Program-made: the position numbers and the translations under genes | In this document: positions 16,385 to 23,494 of the stretch, piece after piece | How the letters are laid out: the number at the start of each line of letters is the position of its first letter | How positions within the stretch are numbered: the stretch's first letter is position 1 | The notes under the pieces: generated by a model | What the model was told of the DNA's origin: nothing | The model's input: only the letters and a program-made list of their open reading frames with translations | The model's database searches: none | Assembly: GCA_964541895.1 (NCBI GenBank) | Contig: CAZISM010000070.1 | Location: 1 to 29,235 of the forward strand | Direction of reading: 5' to 3' | Origin: CAZISM01 sp964541895 | Lineage (GTDB): Bacteria; Zhuqueibacterota; Zhuqueibacteria; Residuimicrobiales; Residuimicrobiaceae | Length of the DNA: 29,235 nucleotides

Positions 16385-16505
16385 CCGAGTGTTGCGGGGC
16401 GGCTCCTGGAACAACAACAATGAGAACAACCTGCGCTCGGCGTACCGCAACAACAACAATCCGAACAACAGGAACAACAACATCGGATTTCGTTGTCTCC
16501 AAGAC
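16385..16505 (+). repeat. DGR template repeat (TR)
   Basis: This 121-nt segment matches both variable repeats at every non-adenine position of the core. Read in the VR frame it gives RVLRGGSW, then runs of Asn (NNNNENN), LRSAYR, NNNNPNNRNNN and IGFRCLQ. Fifteen AAC/AAT codons carry 30 mutable adenines; AAY codons cannot become stops when their As are changed. The 3' end (TTGTCTCCAAGAC) differs from both VRs at one base (A in TR, G in VRs), as expected for the IMH*/IMH pair that makes transfer one-way. An overlapping 89-codon frame (16341-16610) reads through TR but is not a real gene. Confidence 0.97.
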
Positions 16506-16659
16506 GCTTGTTTGATTCGCAAAGATGAAACAGATTCCGTGTCTCCAAGGACGCACGGAGCGAACCGAGAGTCCATGCAGATCCATGTCCGGTGTCGGTA
16601 TATGGCATGATGGCGAATTCTTGTATTATGCCGGTAATGCCGAACGAATAACAGTGAAG

Positions 16660-16722
16660 CCGGCTGGCGCTGGTAGGAAGTTTCGAACGCGGCAGCCGGT
16701 AAAAATTTTGGGTTTTTTGTTT
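16660..16722 (+). terminator. Probable terminator of the target1-avd-RT-TR transcript
   Basis: CCGGCTG (16660-16666) pairs with CAGCCGG (16693-16699), with an internal GCG/CGC extension, and is followed by TAAAAATTTTGGGTTTTTTG. The loop is long, so it is a weaker candidate than the 8023 terminator. Its place after TR fits the end of the template transcript. Confidence 0.5.
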
Positions 16723-16921
16723 TGAATTCATAACGCGGATAAACCGGAACCAATAAGTTAAAACTGCTTTTGCCGCCGCTCAGTGCGAGCTTTTATTTAC
16801 TAGTTTAAAAATAAATAATTTTTTTGACCTTTCTCAGGAAACACTATGGTATCCTTGACGGAACGCCATACGGGTAAAACGGTCGGAATTGTATCCTGTT
16901 ATGATAAAGAGGATTATTAAC

Positions 16922-16951
16922 CGCGAATGGACGCGAATGAACGCCAATAAG
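16922..16951 (+). repeat. Three 10-nt tandem units (CGCGAATGGA-like)
   Basis: CGCGAATGGA, CGCGAATGAA and CGCCAATAAG follow one another directly. Similar CGCGAATGRA runs are frequent intergenic sequences in many genomes. They lie 41 nt before the N-gap and may have contributed to the assembly break. Confidence 0.6.
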
Positions 16952-16992
16952 GACATTCGCTGTTTGAAATTTTGTACCACCTGTCGGACCTG

Positions 16993-17092
16993 NNNNNNNN
17001 NNNNNNNNNNNNNNNNNNNNNNNNNNNNNNNNNNNNNNNNNNNNNNNNNNNNNNNNNNNNNNNNNNNNNNNNNNNNNNNNNNNNNNNNNNNN
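16993..17092. other. Assembly gap (100 Ns) between TR and target 2
   Basis: Exactly 100 unknown bases, a placeholder of unknown real size. It means the spacing, and formally the adjacency, of target 2 relative to the RT/TR rests on scaffolding. Confidence 0.98.
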
Positions 17093-17150
17093 TGAATTTC
17101 TTGTCCCTTTTTGTATAAAATACAACTCGTAAGACACTGCGATTGTTGTG

Positions 17151-17171
17151 GCCGAAGCGTCTCGCTTCGGC
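17151..17171 (+). other. Perfect 9-bp hairpin upstream of target 2
   Basis: GCCGAAGCG and CGCTTCGGC pair around TCT, followed by TGCATTTTG. It lies 118 nt before the target-2 start. It could terminate readthrough or act in the leader; the T-run is short. Confidence 0.45.
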
Positions 17172-17288
17172 TGCATTTTGTGCACGAATCGATCTACTCA
17201 GGAAATTGTTAACAGCGTTCCATTACGAGCAAAATATGCATATGGCGCATATTGTTCGATGAGAAATGACTTTTAAAAAGGCAAAAAC

Positions 17289-20200
17289 ATGGCCAATTCC
17301 AATACGTTGAGTTTTTCTCCCGCTGACCTCAAGAACCTGGTCGCCGCCATGAATAATGGTAAACTGCTGATCGTCGCCGGCGCCGGCTTATCCATGGCCA
17401 GTGGTTTGCCCGGATGGCGACAATTGGTGCTGGAGATTATGCCCAAATGGCTGGAAGATCATAATCGGCAAAAGCCGGCTCAGCAAATGCGCGTTTTGGA
17501 TGATTTGCCTATTGCCGCGGAAATATGGCGCAAAAATGCCTTGCCCGCAGAGCGAGCAGATTTTTTTCGCACCGTGTTCAATCCGCAAGATGTTGCGCCA
17601 TCGGAGAACCATCGTCTGATCGCTTCTTTGCCGATCGCCGGCATCATGACCACCAATTATGATCGTCTTTTTGAACTGGCATGGCCGCAATTAACCGTGA
17701 AGCTCCACTCTGACGATGATTTAGGTCAGATTTTTACCTACCAGCCGTTTCTTTTAAAATTGCACGGCACGTGTGACAAAGAAGAGTCCATTATTGTAAC
17801 CGAATCGCAATATGCCGTGTTGCGACAAAACCGGGCTTATGCGATGCTTTATGAAGCCAATCTATTGCAATACACGCTGCTCTTTCTCGGCTATGGCGGC
17901 CAGGATCCGGATATCGATTACATGCATCAGGAGATGAACCGGATTTTCAACGGTCGGCTGCCTTGCCGTTATCTGCTGCTCAATAATCCGGCTTCTGAAT
18001 TGAAAATTCGACTTGAACAGGCGGCACCATGCATCGTTGCCGAATATGACGGCGACCGGCAGGGGCACGGCATAGTGACCGGGTTGCTGCACTATCTTGC
18101 CGGCCAGGCATCGGCCGGCGCGAGCCAACAGATCCGCAGCCGCAAAGAAATGGCAAATATCCAGCAATACTACAAACAGCTGCTAGCTCACAGCGCCTTC
18201 AACAGCATGCGCGTGCTGGGTCAGAAAAAGGCGGTGCCCATAGCCGGCAGTCTCTATATCAAGCTGCGCATGGTTGCGCAGGCTGAGGTAAAATCCAGCC
18301 GGCGTGAAAATCCTCCTGAAATAGCGGAGGTAATGAAAAAAGACATGGAACGGCCAGTAGCACTTTTGCCGGAGAAAGCGCTGTTGGAGTACAAGCGTTT
18401 TTTGGTCCTAGGACCTCCCGGCATGGGCAAAACCACCATGCTGCGCTATCTTGGTTATATGTTGGCCGGATATGCTCTGAAAGTAATAGAGCCGAAGGAT
18501 CCCGATGCGCTGTCTCCACGTGACCTGGTTCCGATATATTTCCCGCTGGCTGAGGCGATGCGTTTTTCCGGCGACCTGATCAGCCGCATCAGCGCTTATT
18601 TGACCGAATCCTTTCCAGGATTTGACTGGCCTGAGCTGCTGAATGAAATTTCAAAGCAAGGCCATGCTGTGCTGCTTCTGGACGGATTGGATGAGGTGGC
18701 CTCTGAACAGGACCGCACGCAAGTCCGTGGCCTTATTTCCGGTTTTCTTGCCATTGAAAAATGGAACGCCAACAGGCTCGTCCTGACCTGCCGCGAGGCG
18801 GCCTGGCGCCAGGAAGACACAACTTTTCCACTCCGTACCGTGCTGAAGATTGCCGAACTCGATGACGACGCCATTGGTAATTATCTGCTGGGATGGTACC
18901 AGGCTCTGGAATTGGAAAAGGCGGTGGACAAAGCCATTGACTTGAAAGGGGCGGTGGACAAAGCCATAGGCTTGAAGGATCGTGTTGTCAGTAATCCTCG
19001 TTTCAGGGAATTGGCTGTTAATCCGTTCTTGTTGTCGTTGCTGGCCTATATTTCTGCCAAAAAGGATCTTCCTAATCGTCGCGTGGAACTGTATCAGGAA
19101 TGCTCCTATTCGTTGCTCACGGAGCGCCATAAACATGAGTATCATTACAAATCGACTCTTGAAGCCGAGGCCATGGCGGACTTGCTGGCGGACATTGCCT
19201 GGCGCATGCTGCAAGAAAAAAAGCTTCGCGCTGAAAAGAGCTGGTTGCGCCCGCTGGTGGAGGGTTATTTAAACAAGCGATATCCGCACAAAAGCCATGA
19301 AGCCAGCCTCGTTCTGGATGACTTGTGCAAAGGCAGCGGCATCTTGCAGGAATCGATCGAAGAACATGTGTATGAATTCAAACATAACACGTTTCGAGAG
19401 TATTTCGCTGCTATTACCCTTCAAAAGTTGTGGGAGGAGCAAACCTCCATCGATGCACAGATAAAGGAAATTACCGTACCGCCGGATATTTCAACATGGG
19501 TATTTAACCAGGCATGGATTGAGGTTTTTCGGCTGGCGGTTGGGATGATGTCCGAGCCCATGCCCATGTTGGTTCGTTTGTTTGATATAAATCCGCCCTT
19601 AGCAGCATTGTGCTATCTTGATGCCAAGCCTGAAAAAGTCGATTATGGCATATTGCACAAGAGCTGGAAACAAATTCCAAATGAGCAACGGGTCAAGCTA
19701 GTAAGAACAGTCCAGGCCATAATTGCAGAGCCGCAAAGCCAAATTGAATTTATCGAAGCCATATTTCGCACCGCGGAATCCGATACTGAAGTGCTTTATC
19801 ATTGTGACGAAATTCTTTCACATATTGGCAATAAAGCAGCCAAGAAGTTAAGCGAGCGCATGTTTGATTGGTGGCCTCACGAACGACAATTTTCGTACCA
19901 CCAGAAAGCTTTTAAGCAGGACGACCCATGCTGGACGTTTGCCGATATTCCAGCCGGCGAGTTTGCCATGGGCAGTGAGGAAGCAGATGATGAACAACCC
20001 ATCCACCAGGTAAAATTGTCTGCTTTTCGGTTGGGGCAATATCCGGTTACTGTTGAGCAATTTGGCAGATTTGATCCGCAAATTATTCAGGAGCGATTAA
20101 ATGACGAATTCGGCAAAAATCCTCATCAGCCGGTAGTGAGAGTTAGCTGGTATGATGCATATATTTTCAGCAAATGGGCAGGATGTCGTTTGCCGACAGA

Positions 20201-20591
20201 AGCGGAATGGGAATATGCCTGCAGTTGTGGGGGGAAAAATAAATGGAGCCTGGGCAACACGTTTGACAAAAAACATTATTGTTTTGATAAAGAAGCGACT
20301 TGTCCGGTGGATAAAGGATTTAAAGCAAATAAGTTTGGTTTATTTCATATGAGCGGCAATGTATGGGAATGGTGCCGTGATTGGTATGACAGTACCTATT
20401 ATCAACGCTGTGTTAAAGAGAATATTATAGAGAATCCTTCCGGACCAGAATCTGGCAACTCGCGAGTGTTGCGGGGCGGCTCCTGGCTCAACGGCAATGG
20501 GAACGACCTGCGCTCGGCGTTCCGCGGCTACAGCAATCCGGGCGACAGGGACAACCTCATCGGATTTCGTTGTCTCCAGGACTCTCGGTAG
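17289..20591 (+). CDS. DGR target 2: SIR2-NACHT STAND ATPase with C-terminal FGE/C-type-lectin variable domain
   Basis: 1100 residues. Domains in order: SIR2-like NAD-binding domain (~15-270), with GAGLS at 31-35, TTNYD at 121-125, the catalytic-type His159 in KLHG, and FLGYGGQDPDI. NACHT (~365-540), with Walker A GPPGMGKTT at 375-383, Walker B VLLLDGLDE around Asp465, sensor LVLTCREAAW, and a FKHNTFREYFAA signature near 697-707. A helical linker without clear family spans ~720-880. The FGE-sulfatase/C-type-lectin fold covers ~881-1100: IPAGEFAMGSEE, LGQYPVTVEQFGRF, CRLPTEAEWEYAC, GLFHMSGNVWEW, RVLRGGSW and GFRC. The last 40 residues are VR2. A weak AAGG precedes the ATG. Antiviral SIR2 domains are known to destroy NAD+, so an NAD-depleting response on ligand recognition is the best inference. 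A 10-residue duplication (AVDKAIDLKG) sits at residues ~545-564. Confidence 0.93.
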   Translation: MANSNTLSFSPADLKNLVAAMNNGKLLIVAGAGLSMASGLPGWRQLVLEIMPKWLEDHNRQKPAQQMRVLDDLPIAAEIWRKNALPAERADFFRTVFNPQDVAPSENHRLIASLPIAGIMTTNYDRLFELAWPQLTVKLHSDDDLGQIFTYQPFLLKLHGTCDKEESIIVTESQYAVLRQNRAYAMLYEANLLQYTLLFLGYGGQDPDIDYMHQEMNRIFNGRLPCRYLLLNNPASELKIRLEQAAPCIVAEYDGDRQGHGIVTGLLHYLAGQASAGASQQIRSRKEMANIQQYYKQLLAHSAFNSMRVLGQKKAVPIAGSLYIKLRMVAQAEVKSSRRENPPEIAEVMKKDMERPVALLPEKALLEYKRFLVLGPPGMGKTTMLRYLGYMLAGYALKVIEPKDPDALSPRDLVPIYFPLAEAMRFSGDLISRISAYLTESFPGFDWPELLNEISKQGHAVLLLDGLDEVASEQDRTQVRGLISGFLAIEKWNANRLVLTCREAAWRQEDTTFPLRTVLKIAELDDDAIGNYLLGWYQALELEKAVDKAIDLKGAVDKAIGLKDRVVSNPRFRELAVNPFLLSLLAYISAKKDLPNRRVELYQECSYSLLTERHKHEYHYKSTLEAEAMADLLADIAWRMLQEKKLRAEKSWLRPLVEGYLNKRYPHKSHEASLVLDDLCKGSGILQESIEEHVYEFKHNTFREYFAAITLQKLWEEQTSIDAQIKEITVPPDISTWVFNQAWIEVFRLAVGMMSEPMPMLVRLFDINPPLAALCYLDAKPEKVDYGILHKSWKQIPNEQRVKLVRTVQAIIAEPQSQIEFIEAIFRTAESDTEVLYHCDEILSHIGNKAAKKLSERMFDWWPHERQFSYHQKAFKQDDPCWTFADIPAGEFAMGSEEADDEQPIHQVKLSAFRLGQYPVTVEQFGRFDPQIIQERLNDEFGKNPHQPVVRVSWYDAYIFSKWAGCRLPTEAEWEYACSCGGKNKWSLGNTFDKKHYCFDKEATCPVDKGFKANKFGLFHMSGNVWEWCRDWYDSTYYQRCVKENIIENPSGPESGNSRVLRGGSWLNGNGNDLRSAFRGYSNPGDRDNLIGFRCLQDSR
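18921..18980 (+). repeat. In-frame 30-nt tandem duplication in target 2
   Basis: GCGGTGGACAAAGCCAT begins both 30-nt units (18921 and 18951). They encode AVDKAIDLKG and AVDKAIGLKD. It lies in the helical region after NACHT and keeps the frame, so it looks like a recent slippage duplication. Confidence 0.9.
20463..20583 (+). repeat. DGR variable repeat VR2 (3' end of target 2)
   Basis: It aligns to TR at a constant offset of 4077 without indels. The core has 17 mismatches, all at TR adenines, changing 12 codons: ten AAY codons (L, G, D, G, Y, S, G, D, D, L), GAG to GGG and TAC to TTC. The pattern is independent of VR1, while the non-adenine framework is identical in all three repeats. The CAA to CAG difference in the 3' zone is shared with VR1. 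Confidence 0.97.
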
Positions 20592-20595
20592 TTTT

Positions 20596-20617
20596 GAGCC
20601 CTTTTAGGTTTGGGCTT
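20596..20617 (+). promoter_or_regulatory. Post-VR2 hairpin, candidate DGR retrohoming element
   Basis: This is the same GAGCCC...GGGCTT stem as after VR1, with one loop base changed (AGGTTT for AGGCTT). The shared block runs from the VR 3' end to 20620. Its conservation outside the coding sequence of two otherwise unlike genes points to a functional DNA or RNA element. Confidence 0.65.
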
Positions 20618-20637
20618 TGGCCTATACAGCGTCAGCT

Positions 20638-20853
20638 TGTCCGGTCGATTCTATTCGATGCCGTCGCTATGCGACGCCATCGAATTCAATTTTTCTCCAG
20701 GCGTTGAAACGCCTGGCTACCATCGATTGGTCGCCAGGCGACTAATATCCTCATCTTTCAGCCCCGACAGGGGCGAAGCGGTTACAGCCCAGGCCGCCAG
20801 GCCTGGGTTCCATAGCAAAACAAACAGAGCCCTGCAAGGGCGGTCCGAAGGAT
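20638..20853 (+). repeat. Palindrome-rich interspersed repeat block, contains copy B
   Basis: A chain of short hairpins: CGTCGCTATGCGACG, CCAGGCGTTGAAACGCCTGG, TCGCCAGGCGA, GCCCCGACAGGGGC, CCCAGGCCGCCAGGCCTGGG and GCCCTGCAAGGGC. The part from about 20759 matches the repeat at 7886-7970. The block separates target 2 from the convergent beta-helix gene. It may be a decayed non-autonomous repeat. Confidence 0.65.
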
Positions 20854-20856
20854 ATT

Positions 20857-22452
20857 TCACCGCACCCGCGACATCTTTTTGATTGCCACAAAATCCCCGG
20901 CCTGCAACCGATAAAAATAAATCCCGCTTGCTAGAGATTTGCCGTTCTCATCACACCCATTCCAGATCGCCTGATGTGTTCCTGCCGGACGCCATCCGCT
21001 GACCAAGGCCATGATCTTTTGACCGTTGACGCTATAGATTGCCAGATCTACGTGCGCGGCGGACGGCAATTGATAGCTGATCACAGTAGCCGGGTTGAAC
21101 GGATTTGGGTAATTCTGACTCAGATCAAACTGTTCGGGAATTTGATCGGCCTGCTCCACTTCTGTCGATATCGGCGATGAAAACGGCGATGTGTTGCCAT
21201 CGGCGTCTGTTGCTGTAACGGTGATGGAGGGCAAGGTTGGCGGGACCTGGAAATTAAATGCAAATTTGCCGGAACCATTTGCGATCGTTGAGCCCAAATA
21301 ATTTTCTCCCTGGCCGGCGCGATCGGCAAACACTTCAACGATCTGGCCGGCTTTGGCTGTACCTGTGACCTGCGTTTTGGATAACGTGGTGATGAGCGGG
21401 GCTGCCAATTCGCCATTGCCGGTGCGCACCGTATTGATACCCAGCCCGGTATTGGCAAAGATGCTGTTGGCGGTGATCCTGTGGCCGATGGTGCTTTTCA
21501 AGGTATCGTTGCCGTCCACTGTGACGCCGTCCCCGCCGTTGAAGGCAATGATGTTGGCCGGGCCGATGCTGTCGCGGCAGGCACCGTTGAACACCAGCAC
21601 ACCGGAGGATTTGTTGGGGATCGCTTTTGTTCCTGTGAGGTCGGTGCCGATATTATTTTTCCTGATAATATTATGATTCGCGCCGGCGCCATATATATCG
21701 ATTCCGTTCATGTTGTTCCCCGAGATCACGTTCTGTTCGATGATGCAATCGTGAACGCCAGCCTGGATCATGATCCCATCATAGCCGTTATGCAGTTCCG
21801 CAAGTCCGTCGGCCTGGGTGCCGATGCGGTTTTGTCGAATAATGATCCCGGAGGTACTTGCGCCGAACATGCGCAGGCCGCTGCCGCGATTGCCGGAAAG
21901 CAGGTTGCCTAGAATAAGGACCTTGCTGACGCCGTTGGCGATGAGTATGCCGTCGCCATTATTGGGTTTCGCCGTTTTGCCTGTTGCATCGGTGCCGATA
22001 TAGCAGGTCTGAATGACTACATTGGATTTTGATAGCCAGATGCCGTACTGCCAATTGGTGATGATCAGGCCGCGTAATATATTGTTTTCATTGGTGCTGA
22101 TGCCGGACACCCCTTGTTTGTAGAGATTAGTGCCGTCAATTTCAATGCCCGGTCTAAAGCCACCGCCGGCCAGCGGTAACCTGCCATCTATGGTGACTTT
22201 GACCGGCACAATCACGGTACCGGTCGGTTTGATGACCCAAACGCCGTTGGCGGCGTCATAGCCGGGATCTGATGTCGGAATTTTGAAGCAGATGGAATCC
22301 GCGCTGGGCGTAGTATACGTTAGGGAAAGGGCATCGCGCAAGGATCCGGCACCAAAGTCTGATGTATTGGTGACGATAAAGGTGTCGGCGCTAAGGCTCA
22401 ACCACCAAAGCAACATCACAGCCAAAAATAATCGCGTTCCTGTTCGAGACAT
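20857..22452 (-). CDS. Secreted right-handed beta-helix protein with C-terminal sorting-type domain
   Basis: 531 residues with a signal peptide (RLFLAVMLLWWLSLSADT). Residues ~22-100 form the FIVTNTSDFGAGSLRDAL cap common to parallel beta-helix proteins. Residues ~105-335 contain repeated N-x-I/V and GNxxxGI/DGI turns (ILGNLLSGNRGSGLRMFG, IEQNVISGNNMNGIDIYG), typical of NosD/pectin-lyase-like helices. Residues ~345-425 look Ig-like. The last ~90 residues (LSQNYPNPFNPATVISYQLP ... GIYFYRLQAGDF) match the FlgD-like/type IX secretion sorting domain frequent in KSB1, Calditrichota and Ignavibacteria. It is probably exported to the cell surface for polysaccharide binding or cleavage; no catalytic residues are assignable. 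GGGAGGTG precedes the ATG. Confidence 0.88.
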   Translation of the reverse strand: MSRTGTRLFLAVMLLWWLSLSADTFIVTNTSDFGAGSLRDALSLTYTTPSADSICFKIPTSDPGYDAANGVWVIKPTGTVIVPVKVTIDGRLPLAGGGFRPGIEIDGTNLYKQGVSGISTNENNILRGLIITNWQYGIWLSKSNVVIQTCYIGTDATGKTAKPNNGDGILIANGVSKVLILGNLLSGNRGSGLRMFGASTSGIIIRQNRIGTQADGLAELHNGYDGIMIQAGVHDCIIEQNVISGNNMNGIDIYGAGANHNIIRKNNIGTDLTGTKAIPNKSSGVLVFNGACRDSIGPANIIAFNGGDGVTVDGNDTLKSTIGHRITANSIFANTGLGINTVRTGNGELAAPLITTLSKTQVTGTAKAGQIVEVFADRAGQGENYLGSTIANGSGKFAFNFQVPPTLPSITVTATDADGNTSPFSSPISTEVEQADQIPEQFDLSQNYPNPFNPATVISYQLPSAAHVDLAIYSVNGQKIMALVSGWRPAGTHQAIWNGCDENGKSLASGIYFYRLQAGDFVAIKKMSRVR

Positions 22453-22805
22453 GATTCACCTCCCTGATCTGAGAGCCTGTGATTCGGAACAATTGGTTTG
22501 TTACTGACCGCCCATCTGTGAAATGAATGAATGACGCAAGACATGAACCGCATGCCAACGCATGGGCTTGTGAGATAATACCCTGGTAACAGCTGTTTCG
22601 TTTAATGCAATAATTATAGGCAATCTTTATGTATCCGGCAAATGTTTTGTTTTCAGTGAAGGATAAAAAGAGTCGAACTTGGGGGCGAGGACGGTCCTCT
22701 TGAATATAGCCTGTCGGGGTCAGCGAAAGATTAAAATGCTGGATTTTAATTGAAAAATCGCTGATATTTGATCGTTGTCGTTCACCCGTTGCAGGAGGTT
22801 TCGAC
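22453..22805. other. Divergent intergenic region, beta-helix gene and methyltransferase gene
   Basis: 353 nt that must carry promoters in both directions. The only structure I see is a dyad, GAGGAC-g-GTCCTC at 22687-22699, possibly an operator. No gene is supported. Confidence 0.35.
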
Positions 22806-23453
22806 TTGGCTCAATTATATCCCGATTCCCATATAGAAATTCACGGTTTTCTGGCGCGACATTACGACCTGGTCATGAACGTCTTGAGCGGCGGATTATA
22901 TTCCAGATTTATCTCCGCCGCTGTTTCGGCCATGCATATTCGTCCTGACGATCGGGTGCTCGATCTCGGCTGCGGCACAGGTCGGAATGCGTGCCTGATG
23001 CGCCGCTGTTTGAGTGACCGGGGCTATATTTTAGGTATGGATGTATCCGAAGAGATGGGCGCGCAGTTTCGCAGAAAATGCCGTCGCAATAACAATGTCG
23101 CCTTTATGAACCATCGCGCGGATCTGCCCTTTGCGCTGGATGACCCTTTTGATAAAATCGTTATGAGTTTCGTGCTGCACGGATTTCCCCATGACTCGCG
23201 CCTGAAAACCCTGGAAAATATTTACAGCAACCTAAAGCCGGGAGGCAAGTTTTTGCTGCTGGATTTTGCCGAGTTTAAAATGGCGGAAATGCCTCCGTTT
23301 CATCGCAAGGTATTTACGATGGTGGAATGTCCTTACGCCTTCGAGTTCGTGGAAATGGATTGGAAAGAGATTTTACGCGGCGTCGGTTTTATCACCTTTG
23401 CAGAACACCATTGGGTGCGAAATTACGTGCGCCTGCTGGCGGCCATGAAATAG
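22806..23453 (+). CDS. Class I SAM-dependent methyltransferase (UbiE/Methyltransf_11-like)
   Basis: 215 residues with the Rossmann methyltransferase signature VLDLGCGTGRN (GCGTG at 55-59) for S-adenosylmethionine binding. An acidic residue after strand 2 follows (GMDVSEEM), then FDKIVMSFVLHGFP as motif II/III, and LKPGGKFLLLDF as the post-motif strand. The start is TTG at 22806, chosen because GGAGG lies 7 nt upstream; the next ATG would cut into the first helix. The LYPDSHIEIHGFLARHYD N-terminus is like small-molecule or lipid/quinone methyltransferases. Substrate unknown. It is monocistronic, facing a convergent gene 41 nt downstream. Confidence 0.88.
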   Translation: MAQLYPDSHIEIHGFLARHYDLVMNVLSGGLYSRFISAAVSAMHIRPDDRVLDLGCGTGRNACLMRRCLSDRGYILGMDVSEEMGAQFRRKCRRNNNVAFMNHRADLPFALDDPFDKIVMSFVLHGFPHDSRLKTLENIYSNLKPGGKFLLLDFAEFKMAEMPPFHRKVFTMVECPYAFEFVEMDWKEILRGVGFITFAEHHWVRNYVRLLAAMK

Positions 23454-23494
23454 CTGCAACGATACGCTATGATCCTCTATGGCGTCCGGACGAA

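Larger units (their letters stand above)
16361..17288. other. TR RNA region, terminator, gap and upstream region of target 2
   Basis: After the RT stop this 928-nt span contains TR, a second short copy of the TR 3' end (GTGTCTCCAAGGACGC at 16539-16554), a terminator-like structure (16660-16722), AT-rich DNA, a 10-nt tandem repeat (16922-16951), the 100-N gap, and a 9-bp hairpin (17151-17171) before target 2. No convincing protein gene is seen. Confidence 0.6.

Noticed and set aside
16341..16610. 89-codon frame reading through TR (Asn-rich protein)
   Set aside because: It overlaps the RT 3' end, has no clear ribosome site, and its only recognisable part is the template repeat, which serves as RNA. 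Asn runs are the design of the template.
20638..20853. CRISPR array
   Set aside because: The hairpins differ in sequence and spacing; there are no regular direct repeats with unique spacers and no cas genes.
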